From: Antitrichia curtipendula
Taxonomy: Eukaryota > Streptophyta > Bryopsida > Hypnales > Leucodontaceae
Reading direction: 5' to 3'
Length of the DNA stretch: 64,000 nucleotides
Assembly (NCBI GenBank): GCA_951230915.1
Contig: OX579637.1
Coordinates: forward strand, 21,762,001 to 21,826,000
The notes below the pieces were generated by a model. That model made no database searches, had not been told where the DNA came from, and saw only the letters and a program-made list of their open reading frames with translations. Of the stretch, positions 22,910 to 34,700 are shown one piece after another. Every line of letters starts with the position of its first letter. Within the stretch, counting starts at the first letter, position 1. The position numbers and the translations under genes were made by a program.

Positions 22910-24300
22910 ACGAGTGGAATATGAAACTTCACCAAAAACTATTCACATCAAATACTAAAAGAAAGGTGATGCATTTGTAAGCTTGAACGGCATGACATTA
23001 TATTCAAAATTTTCATATCTTATTTAAAATATTGTCTTTTAGTTGTCTTTTTTTTTATGCACACCAAGTTATATGCTCTACAAAGATCAATCTTGATATA
23101 GATTTTGGCTTATCCAAATTGATTGAAAAATTTAGACATCAACGGCAAGGGATATCAATTTTTTACTATTATTTTATTAAAGCTGCAATAGTCAATACAC
23201 ATCCCTAAAGAGCCATATTTCTTCTTTACAAAGAGGATTAGTATTCATGTTGGAGATTTGGAACGTCAAATAAAATTCTTTGTAAGATTTTTGTCATTGT
23301 ACTATTTTAATGCTGAAAGTTTGTTCTGAGACAGATTATAGCTTGGACCAAATGGTAATTGGGCTACATCTTACAGATCAATGGCGCAATCATATAGTTG
23401 ATGCTACGGCAAAATATCAACATTTTTCTTTTCAAATACATCTCCAAATTCTTTGTATTAAATTGAATTACTCAATGAAGTATCCATTTTTTTGTACACT
23501 GGAGCTATGTAAATAATACAAGGGCCATCCTTTCTTGTTGCTTTTATTCTTGCTACTATTATAAAAGTTTTAGCTCCAACAAGTCGAATCTTAATAATAG
23601 AAGTCTTTGGAGAAGATTCTGTTGCAAAGGTTTTTAAAAAAAATGATAGGCTTCGTGACTTCTAATGTACCACCAGATTATATTTTTTGAGCTAAGAAAG
23701 CCCTAAAGTCATAGGATTGGATGGAATTTTGATAATATTGAATACAATTGCACTTCTATATCTTTCATATGAAACTTGTAGTGGTTTAGTCTCATGAATG
23801 ATATCCCCCAAGGATAAGGCTCAGCTGTCTATAGCCTCTACATGTATAGGATTTTGTTTTTTGACTAAAAAAATCTTTTGACGTTTTGTAAATACTTCAT
23901 TTAAAAAACAAGCTAAACTCCTGGAATCTAACAAAGTATAAATTATCAACTTTTTCTTTGACCCAAATGTAGACGTATAATGAAACAATGAGAAGATTGA
24001 GAAGAAAGATGAGAACCTTGGTTCATTTGCAAAATGGAAGCTTCAAGCCACATGGTCCCTCAACTATGGTTGAGCATCTTCATTTTCTAATATGCTTACA
24101 CTTTTTGTCTTGAGAGTGCATTGTTTTTGTCTCTTGTGGAAATCAATTGCTTTATGGTCAAAGTCTCCACAATATAAACATAGATCTTCATCAATACACC
24201 ATTTCTTCTCTTGCACAAGGAGCAATCCAAATTGTACTACATCAATTTGCATGTCCTCTAGGCCTTGAGAATGTACATATGTGACATGTGTTGCCAAGGT
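22910..24300 (-). pseudogene. Ty3/gypsy retrotransposon remnant (gag knuckle, protease, reverse transcriptase)
   Basis: Read on the minus strand, 24297-24064 has a CCHC-like knuckle CLYCGDFDHKAIDFH whose last Cys is lost. At 23930-23700 lies a protease: LLDSRSLACF (the DSG triad has Gly changed to Arg) followed by a GLS-LKKYN segment. At 23250-22920 lies reverse transcriptase: LFVKKK-GS-MCIDY, KIDLCRAYN and NVMPF-LTNA, interrupted by stops. The order gag-PR-RT without an integrase between PR and RT fits Ty3/gypsy, and the LLDS-ACF protease style suggests a chromovirus. The RT stops before the YLDD region, and the rest, including LTRs, was not found. It is clearly inactive. Confidence 0.75.
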
Positions 24301-25975
24301 TGTTCCGTCAGATAGGATTTTGGATTTTGGTGTCTAATATATGTTTGATATCACATGTTAAGTTGTCGAGTTGTTGAATATTGGCGACAAAGGCGTCAAA
24401 TAAGAATTTGGGGTTTCAAATTTTTGTAATCCTTGGTAAAATGATTTGACTTACATGGTTGATCTTCAAGAGAGAAGTGGCCAATGTTATCATGGGGGAT
24501 TGCGAGTGTGGATGCAAAGTAGGCAACCATTGTTCTAAAATTAAAGGCAATTGTGCAAGTACCAAGTTCTAAAGCGACCATGGATCTAAATTCCAAGGCA
24601 AATGTGGATTTAAGATTCAGGGCAACTTCTAATATGGGAACAAGTGTGAGTTTCAAATTAGAGTCACCTGTGATTTAGAAGCAAGTGCGGGTTCCAAGTT
24701 CAAGGCGACCAATTGCAATTATCAAAACATGCTTAAAATTGCCATATCTTGTACAAACGACTGAAGAACTTTATATAGGTCATATTTAATAAAAGAAGAC
24801 AATGTAAATTCTCTTTTAAATTATGATTCTAAATTTAGCATACAAAAGAATTCATTAAATTGAGACAACTCAGTAAATTGTGATTGTAATACGCCAAAAG
24901 AATTATAAATGTTTGTATGTATAATATAAAAAAAGATCAATACAACAAATTAAAATAATTTGCAAACTAAATCTATTTCTTCCTTCCAGCATATACATTT
25001 TTTTAGACATATTTATAAAAACACTATCAATTGCTACAACTCCTTACAAAAAAAAATCCTATTTTTCTTTTTATTATTTAAATTTTTTTAAAACTAACCT
25101 AACAACTCCCAAAATTCTTGATGACTTCCTATACCTACAAACTATTCATCTTCACTTCAAAAATGCATTGTTGCATTCACAAAACACATAAGCATCCACG
25201 TTGCCTTGATGATAGCAATTTGATGTTGGGGAGTTTTGATTCTTGAATCAGAAGTCCCTACTCTCACTTGTGGCTTCTAAGAAGTCATATTACAATCCAT
25301 ATGCATCCAACTCGAGGAGATAGCCTTGTCCTTGCACCAAGAATTCCCTTGTTTTGTATCCCACCCTACGTATGAGTCTTTCTTAGTGTATTAGAAAAAT
25401 GTAGGCATCTAATATTGCAATTGAATGGAATTGACATGCACTAGATCCGGATTAGAATTTGTAAGTGCTTGAGCAAGCCAAAATAGACAGAGGTCACCAG
25501 TAGAGGATCACACCATAACAAAGTAATCTGCATACACATCATGGCCAACATAGAATGAAGGAGGTGGACAATTATGCCTATGACCAACAAAGAAGGCATC
25601 TTCTACAAATTCCTCACACACTATGTCATTGTCTAGGATTAGTCTTCCTCTTCATTGACAATACATTAATTCGGCCAAAATCCATCCCACAATGTGGTGC
25701 ATTAAGAGCACTTCTCACCCTTCCCAATATTTTCTTACTTGCTCATTCTTCCTTCAAACTCTCCAAACAAGTATTGGTTAGCCATTGCATCCCACAATGT
25801 AATGTACCCATCTAAACCCTTGCAAACCTCATCATAGCAACACATCAATTGCGGCCCCAAAGGTAGAAGGTTGCCCCTTGATACTTTAAGACTCCTATCT
25901 ATTGTCTCCTTCTACAAGTAAGTCCCCCCGCCCCCTTTCACCAACTAATCCACATTAGTACAAAGGATCTTGTAA
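24300..25975. other. Stretch without recognisable gene
   Basis: Between 24380 and 24720 there is a degenerate internal repetition of AAGTTC/CAAGG(C)GACC words (for example near 24560, 24600, 24700). Otherwise it is AT-rich, with no motif-bearing frame. Confidence 0.35.
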
Positions 25976-25979
25976 TGCA

Positions 25980-27521
25980 TCAAAGGTCACTTGGTGGAAT
26001 CCTTGTAAAACTTGAACTGCTACACTTGATTATAATCCTGTAGAGAATCATCACTTGTATGCAAGTACCATTCCATAAATTGCTTGAATCAAAAACCTCC
26101 TCAATGAGATGAAAAATCATAGGTTGCAATTTGCAATTCATGAAGGACTTCATCAACCTTAGAAGTGTGGGATAATCATTCATCTTCAATTTGGTACTCC
26201 AGTGACCAAATAGGTCATCAGTGGTCTTATGAGTGTATCCAACATTGACGAAATTGATGTATACGTCTTGGAAATTTGCTCTATAGACAAGGAAAGAGCA
26301 AAATGCATAAAACCACCAGCTTTTGTTGTTGCTAGAAACATTGTCAAGCTGAAGAATCAATGATGGAGGAAAAAATTTAGCTTTGACCAACTCTTGGGGT
26401 GGCAACCTGAGGGAGTTCAAAGAAATCTCTGATTTTGTTAGCAAAGCCTTCATCAATTTGAAACAATCTCTTCCACCATAAAATTCACAAGATGAATGCT
26501 TAGGTTGCAACTCCAACTTTGGCAACAATTTTGCAATAAACCTGACGGTATAGTTGGAGTCAATGGAAAGATGTCTAAGCCATATTGCGCATATCGCACG
26601 TCTCCATGACCATAAGCAATCATGCCTATAATAGAAATGAGCATCTTCATGAAAAAATCATTCTTCTTGTTCTTGTGAAAGAAATGAAAAAAAATGATCT
26701 TTGAGTGATCCATCTTATCAACATACAACCTAGACATTCCACAATTTCCACTATAATCCAAGAAATTGAAGGTGCACCTTGATGAAGTCTCTGTGCACCT
26801 TCTATTCATTGAGGTGTACCTTCAATTTCTTGGTCCACAACACTAGTGCCTGCAAATCTAGAGTACAAGCACTCTTTAGTTGCTTATACCTATTGCATGT
26901 CTCAAAACAAGCAAAATTATTACCTTAGGCCTTTGATTTATACTTTAGAAAAGTTGGAGTCAGATGTTGTTCAATCCACTAGCCAAAATATGTTGCAATT
27001 GACTACGAGGTGAAGAGAACTTTTTTCTTTGGCATGTTTGTAAGCTCTTTTTTTTCTCACAAACTTTTTTAAGAACAAACTCTAGTTCAAGTATGCTATC
27101 TGGATCCATTCATTGTTGTATTTAATAGATGCATAAGTTCATGATCATATAAACTAGCACCATTGAGATAGATCCTCAAAATGTGCCAAGTGTACATTGA
27201 ATACATCCACTTTGATGGAACCTCAGCCTTGCACAAAGACTCATTATGAATTGCAACCGGGTTGTCATCAAGCAACTTCCCGTACATGTCGATGACGAGA
27301 TTTGCATCATTGTTGTGGCAAATTCCTATCGCCACCTCTATCCCAACTTTATTAGTGAGAGTTTCACTCTTTGTATGCCAAAATAGATGAGGGATTCCCG
27401 CACATGGTGCAACACCTAGCGGCAAAGTTGGAACTGGAACAATAAACTCGTTGGCAACAAAAGTATCCATAATACATATGAAAGAGCACAAATTAGTTTT
27501 GAAAGTGGTGAATATCCTCAA
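25980..27521 (-). pseudogene. DUF7869-type gene, heavily decayed (copy 3)
   Basis: Minus-strand fragments align in order with copy 1. The fragment 27521-27096 matches the N-terminal GQGTCHS-NSDLVFG segment (here AIGICHNNDANLVID). The fragment 26809-26453 matches DKMDHAK and GHGDVRYAHYGLDLFP (here GHGDVRYAQYGLDIFP). After a frame change, 26528-25980 matches the core (LDNVSSNNKS and VGYTHKTTDDLFGHW). The DDID acidic cluster is altered and the segment between 27096 and 26809 is degraded. Its 5' side (27.5-28.7 kb) carries family C palindromes, as copy 1's 5' side carries family A. Confidence 0.7.
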
Positions 27522-27565
27522 GGCAAAGATACTAAATTACAAACCGTTGGAGACTTCATGAACAT

Positions 27566-28745
27566 ATTATCTTTGAGCCAAAAATAAGCTTCCTAAAAAT
27601 TTAACAAATATGTGCATTAATCCATCCACTCAGACTATAGTAAAGGACATGCAAAGAATTAGCTCCATAAAAACAATGAAATGGATTTAAGTCTATTTCT
27701 TTACATTCTAAAAAAGAATGCGTTAGAGTTTAATCACTTCATGTAAGAAACTCTCACGTAATAGTAATAAATTAAAGCATACATACTTATTTTTGAATTG
27801 AAGATAAAGAAAGATTTAGATACATTATACATTCCTATACATTGATTCAAAGTGTCAAAGTAACACAATTAAGAATGTTTGATGCTCAATAACCATGTAG
27901 ACCTTGTCTTTATCTTTGACTCTAAGATAGAAAATTGGACAACAACAGACATCTAATGAACCAATGGATCTAACATTCACTTCAAGAATATAACAAGTTC
28001 TATTTTGTAAGCTAGAATTATCTTTCATTCAAAGATAAATGTGGAAATTACTAACATTAAAATTTCTAGATCATGATTTTAGGTTTGACAACAAACTTCA
28101 ATTATAAGTACCATAGAATATACTGATGATAAACACAAAGGTTCATCATGTTATCTTTGACTAGAAGATAAATAATTAGCACTACAACTATATAAGTAGT
28201 TAATTTCTAAAGTTGGGAAAAGCAATGCTATCAAAGACACTCTTAATGACTTAGGTTACTTTATCTTTAATTTGAAGATAAATTTACAACTCAACTATGG
28301 TAAGATATGAAAAAGACTTGTAGTGATTATGGAAGACAATGAAATTAACGTGTAATACAATTTTTTCTACTAAATGTAATCAAGGTCAATAAAAATATAT
28401 CTTTGAGACAAAGATGAATGCAGATACTTTATATATATAGATGTAATGTATTCTATTAATTAGAGATTTCTATAGTGGTATTTGTGATTTTAGTGTTTGA
28501 ATTAAAACTATCTTCGGCTCAAGATAAATAAGACAACATACATATATTTACATTATCACTACTAGAAAATTCAATTTTTTTGTTGGTTTGGTTGTATTGA
28601 TTTGGGTCACGTTTTTGTTGATGTAGACAATAATCTATTCATATCAACAGATTACTATCCAAATAAAAAGTAACCTAGATCAACGCGACCAAATCAACTA
28701 AAAAATTGAACTTTTTAGTAGTGTATCCTTGACTCGAGAATAATG
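27566..28745. repeat. Array of family C palindromes, 5' of DUF7869 copy 3
   Basis: Sites occur at about 27566, 27786, 27909, 28017-28040, 28150-28172, 28260-28282, 28397, 28508 and a ninth split by an insertion (28551-28556 with 28724-28745). All approximate TATCTTTGANTCAAAGATA with paired AT-rich flanks. Spacing is mostly 108-137 bp, as in the family A array. The sequence has nothing in common with families A or B. Confidence 0.85.
28557..28723. mobile_element. 167-bp CACTA-type miniature element
   Basis: Termini are CACTACTAGAAAATTCAATT on the left and its imperfect complement ending TTTTTAGTAGTG on the right, giving inverted repeats of about 23 bp. The 3-bp target duplication TAT lies at 28554-28556 and 28724-28726. 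CACTA ends and a 3-bp duplication define the En/Spm (CACTA) superfamily. It sits inside a family C palindrome. Confidence 0.9.
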
Positions 28746-31700
28746 TGAAACTCTTTTTTCATTAGATTACATTGTAGTTATAGAATTAGGCCGTAAAAAA
28801 CGGTAGTTATTCTTTGTATGGCATAAGAATGAAAACATAAAAAATTTGCCATCTGAATACTCCATACTCAAAGCAAGTTGTTCTAAACAACAGACATATA
28901 ACACAACATGCACCTAGGTAAAACACTATAGAGCAAGAACACAAAACTTGCAATCACTGAAAAGAAAAGAAAATTGAAATATAAGAAAGAAAAGCAAATA
29001 AAATTAAACTTATGAGTTACAAGAATCCAAGCAATACTAAGCCACCTACATACTACAAATTTTGTATACAAAAAAACAAAATAGAGAGCATTATTTTAAA
29101 GGCTGTGGCGTTGCAATGTTTGAAAGCGACGATGAAGGAGGAAAAAATGGAAAACAAGAAAGAAGAATTGATGTACTTGCGAGAGAGAGAGATGATGCAC
29201 CCAGTGGTAGGACGAACTGAGCGGGAAAGGTAATAGCAATTGAAATGTTAAGGAATTTTAGGAAGTAGGAGAGACATACCTCTTTGTATTAGGAGGCATT
29301 GACATTCCCATAGTTTGAATATTGCTAACTTGGTGGAATACGGAGCAACTTTTCTTTAAGTGAAATGGAATCTACCATTTCACCAAGGTTTTGAAATATT
29401 AATAGGAAAAATTTCAATTAACAAAAAATTTGGTAGTCACCTTTTCTACTTGAATGTGGAATATTTTTTTAAATAGTGTGGATTTTAGGAATTGTCAAAT
29501 TTGGCAATTCTCTATCCACCTATCACCCAATCTTTTTTGAAAATAGTCTATTTTTAAGTTTGATTTAGATCCGTGTTTGGGGGAGGGGGAAGATTTAATT
29601 TGGCACATAATGGGCCCAATGTGCAATGGTTATAAACAAAATTGTCCGTAACGTAAAATTTAAATAGGATATGGAGTTTAGAGTTTAGGTTTAGAATTTG
29701 GAAGATTAGGATTTACGGTTTATAGGCTATTGCAAAGTTTTAATAAATCTAGATTTTAAGTTCACAAATTATAAATTTTAATCATATAAGGGTGGCTTTG
29801 GCCACATCCCTATGTTCTTATAGGATTCTTTTGGAAAATTACATTGACAATTTAATTTAATTTTTTAAGATTTCAATATCAACAAATTAAAGCATGTTTC
29901 TAAATTGGAAACTTTTGGGTGAATTAAACAAAGAATTGAAGATTTTTTTTTTTTTTAAATCACAATGTATGGTCAATAGAAGTTGGACATTTTGTAGCAT
30001 AAAATAATTTGAAATTTAGTTCTTATTGTAATATTTTAGTGAATAAAATGGAATTGGTCAAATTTCTTATTTATTGCAAAGAAATTTAATAAAAATAAGT
30101 ATGGTACATACAACTATCTTCAATTCAAATATGATTTTTTTAAGAATTTGCATAGAATTATGTATAAATTATTGTTATTTTTTTAAATTTTATTTAATGA
30201 TTAAAATAGTCCTAAAACATTAGGCCCCTTTAGTATAAAGAACATAAATTATAGAAGTCATGGAAATCATTTAATTTGTACATGAATGTAAGATAACAAT
30301 ATTAAAGAAACTCCTTGTATAAAATGAAGGATAACAAAAATAGACAAGGTTAAATTAGAATAGTTAATTTAAAAAGTTTAGTCATACCCATTTGTAATTT
30401 GTGCCATGAATGTTTTTTCAAATGCACTAGTTACCCAAATGAATCATTACATAGGACTGGTCTTCAGTTTTATTTAAACTGTACGAAATTTACAGTGCAA
30501 CCCTTTGAATGTACTAATAAGTCACCATGTTTGACTTTGTGTCTTGATACTAAGTAATGCATTATTAATTTGAAGCATATTAATTGGATAACCTTCATGT
30601 TGATCATTCCATTATTTTAGTACATTGCAAATATTTATTATTTTGATGGCCTCCACATTAGAACCATTCATAATCATTCCATTATTATAGCATGCTTTAA
30701 CTGATTTAATCACTCATAAATAATCATGAGAGATTCAAGCTCTCACAAATTAATGATTGTAGTATACACCATGAAATTATGTACTCATGTGTGTATGATA
30801 AGTAAGGTAACTATTGATAGTACAACTTTAAAAAAAAATTGATATCAAACAACTAACTGAAAATTCATATTATTTTAATAAAAATTCCGTAAGAGCACAT
30901 TGTGTACTAGTAAAAGGCCCAACTACACATATAAATTTGAATGCTCTATATTTTGAAATTTTTGCAACTAGACTTTTTTTAATTAACAACATATCTATGT
31001 ACCTAAATGTATAGAAAATTCAACTCAAAACCCTAAACATAAGTCAAAGAATTCAAAAAATGAAGATGTGGAAAAAAAATATAGAGGTTGTAATAAAATA
31101 CTTGTAGGACGTTGGATTCATGAATCATGACTATATTCAATTTAATCTTTTTCTTCTATGACCACATAAAATTCATGGCACTCTTATATTAATTTTCAAA
31201 CTTCATGCATTACAAATCATGGGCCATTTTCTGGATTTTTGGGAATCCAAATCACAAATGTCTAGCAATTCACGTGCAAATGAAGACCAAAAAAATAAAT
31301 AGAAGTTCTAAATGTTGAAGAAACTTGAAATTCATGACTATATAAGTCAATTATTTTCAATCTATTTAAAGCATTATATTAAAAAAAGTTGGTATTCAAT
31401 TTAAACGTCTAAGTCCAAATATTAATCCCTCTATATTCACATCAACGTTGGATATTAATTGAAAATTCAATAGAAATGTGAGTAGTTTCAATTATTTAGA
31501 TAAAGAAGTTGATTCAAAATATGCATAATTTTCTATATTGCTTTGAATGATCCCTATTAAACATAGTTATGACAAATGAATGAGTCTTTTAATTTATTTT
31601 TGTGAATTATGATTTATTTGGCCTAATTATTTACAAGATTAAATACAGTTATAAATTTGAGTTCTTAAAAGTATGTACAATTTGGGTGTCTACTTAATTT

Positions 31701-34700
31701 ATACAAATTAATACTGCATGTCTACATTTTAAAAAATGGATTCTATTAAATACAACGACAAATTTAAATGATTTTTCATGGGTGATTTAACTGAGCTAAA
31801 CACCTGTGAGATAAATGTTTAAATCTTAGGTCTGTAGGTGATTGTGAGAAAATAAAAATGTGATGTCATATTTTAAACAATAAAATGTCTCTGAAGAAAA
31901 TTTTGAAATTTGTGAAGTCCCTTCCAAAATACTTTTAAAGGAATTCTTATTAGATGCATTAAAATGTCTTCAATAAAATGTCCTTGTATTAAAAGTTTTT
32001 TATGAATGAATTGGGTTAATTTAATATATTATCCAAATGGATTTTAAAATTTTCTTTTATGCAACTTTGTTATTTGTTATACCACATTTTGAATTTTATT
32101 TTGGAAATTCAAATTTTCCATTTAAATGTTGAATTCTTATGAGCAAAGAAAGTGTGACCATTCAAAAAAAGATAGACAAATGAATTTATATTTTGAATCA
32201 AGTGAACTTTGATTTTGCATATTGTATATGTAATTTCTAGTATATATAATTTGAATTTAAACTATTTTACTTTAAGAAAATTGAAAATCTCATGAAGATG
32301 TTGGATTTCTATTCAATTCAATTAGTAGGAATTCCAAGAAGCTCTCAAAACGCCTTAGGCATTTAGAGATTAAGTTAGAACAAATTAAAAATACCCACTA
32401 ATTAAATTCTATACACAATCATTATCTTGTACTAGCAAATATGCAAAATTTCAAATGAATAGTTATGGAATATTTGGCACCTTCTTTTGATATGAAAACT
32501 TTGCAAAATATTTTCCATCTTTTTCTATTATGAAAAAGTCTAGATTAAAAAGTGTAAAAATGACAATGGGTTAGGAACATTTTGAACACACTTTGGACTT
32601 ATAATCGTGTAATAAATGTGCTCAACATGTCCTTGTTCTACCGTCCTAGCTTTTCAGCTTCCAACAAATTTCCTATATACTAGCAAAATGGAGGAAGCCA
32701 ATCGTTATGGGATAATTGAAGAACTCCAACCATCCCAAATTGGTCCATGCACTTAATTTGAAAACTATATAAGGTTGAAGCACTAATTGTCAACCACGCC
32801 TAATTTGCAGCTTGCAAGGATGCAGTATTTCAAACCAAGGTTGAAACAAATTTCCAACTAAAGCTTAAAATATATATTTTTTGTCTTTTTCAAGGTTGGG
32901 ACTAATAAGGTTATAATACATGTCCCAAAATAGTGAGTAAGGCAGTAGGAAGTAGTGAGTAGAAAAGTAGTTATTGAATGATTGAAATTAAATGACTCTA
33001 AACAGTGGCTACTAGTTAAGTGCACTTTTTGGCTCTAGAAATTCCCACAAAAATTTCAATTTTGGAAATAAAATTCTGAAAAATTTCCAATTCCCATATT
33101 TCCTATCTTCCTATATGAGAAAAAATTTCACCACCTCATATTGCTCACCATCTACTCTAGAATTGCTTAGATGATCGATCAATGGTGCTTCAATCTTAGG
33201 TTTAGGGTTGAGTGGAGGTTCGAGACCAAGTACAGACATAACATTGGTTGATCATCACTTTCCTTCATCCAAAGGAAACCCTATTTCCTTTGTGTTTTCC
33301 AATGTGTTTTCAGCTTGCTCACATGTTTTTCCATCGACACTTGAGTGTTGTCTTGTATGTGTTGTGTTGTATTTGTTCTCTTGTACGTACGTGTGTCAAA
33401 GGTGTAGGAGTCGCGCTTGTATATGCATAGTTGTTTTCGGAATTGAATTAGTGGTTATCAAGGATCTAATGGTGTTTTAGCATTTAGGCATTAGAAAATT
33501 TTATGAAGGTGGTGACAGATTTCAAAGGTATGGAAGAAGAATTGTATCAAAAAGATAAGGGACGCACTTGTCTCCATTATGAAGACAATGTTCAAGCCTA
33601 CTTTGATGATGAGGATCCATTTTGTCATATTAAAGCCATGTATTGTCTGTCCTATGGCAAATGTGAAGAATGTGCACCACTTGCTCCAAATGAGCCATTA
33701 CCAAAGTGTGCGGTTGAATAAGGTCACGTTTTCAAGAGCATAGAGTCTCTTTGATGCCATCTTTTTCAAACTCATAAAGTTATTATGTGCAAATTGTGTT
33801 TAAAAAGGCAGAAGGTAGATATTAATGTATTTAGTGTTCTATCTATTTTTTAAGTCTTCAATATCCTACCTCTTCTTGACGGATGATGATTTTCTTGTAG
33901 TTAAGCTAGTATAGAGCATCATCTTGCTTCTGTTTGTTTTGCCTTTTATACCCTAGATTATTCATGACTATGAGTCTGTTATGTTGTTGTAATATTAGTT
34001 ATTAACTCCTAAAGGACCAAACACTGTTTTTTGACAACATAGCAATTTTGAGTAGCTCACTACAACCGGAATTTTTATTAATTTTCTTTGAAATTTTCAC
34101 ACAAGATGTACCCAAGAAGTAGCTTTAAGGCCCAACAAATTTCATAACTTTTGACTATGTGGTTAAAAAGTTATTGTACAATATGTCATTTTCATTGTTT
34201 GGCAAGCAGTCTAGGCAGCAAAAAAAACTTCTTTAAAAATCAATTATTTTTAAAATAAAAATTTGAAATTGGTTCTTTAGATTTATATATACATGGAAAG
34301 CTTTTAGTCATTCCATTTTGATTAATGAGATGAAAGTTATGAGGAGTTTTAGTTTGAGGGTAGTTATGGAATTTGTACTCTAAGATAAACTTTGAAGTCC
34401 TTCATTTAACTCAATTTTCGGTATTTTTGGAAAAAAATAAAAACATAGGGTGTAGATTGTTTATTACAACATTACAACCATTGGGGTTGTCATTTTTCAA
34501 TTCCATATTTTAATTCTTAACAATTTAGTGTTTTGAACATTCTCTACCTCTTTCTACTTACTATTTTTTTCCTATATGTTTTACAATTCCAAATGATCTG
34601 AAATTTTTCAAGCATGTAGCCAACTTGCTTTGAAGAATGAATCCAAAGAAGCACCACCATTTTGGACATTTTTTCATACAAATGCGACCTTGTGAAACAC

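Noticed and set aside
33208..33721. Two small frames (90 and 72 codons) as a gene
   Set aside because: No domain, no splice partner and no homologous copy in the window; composition is only slightly better than the surroundings.
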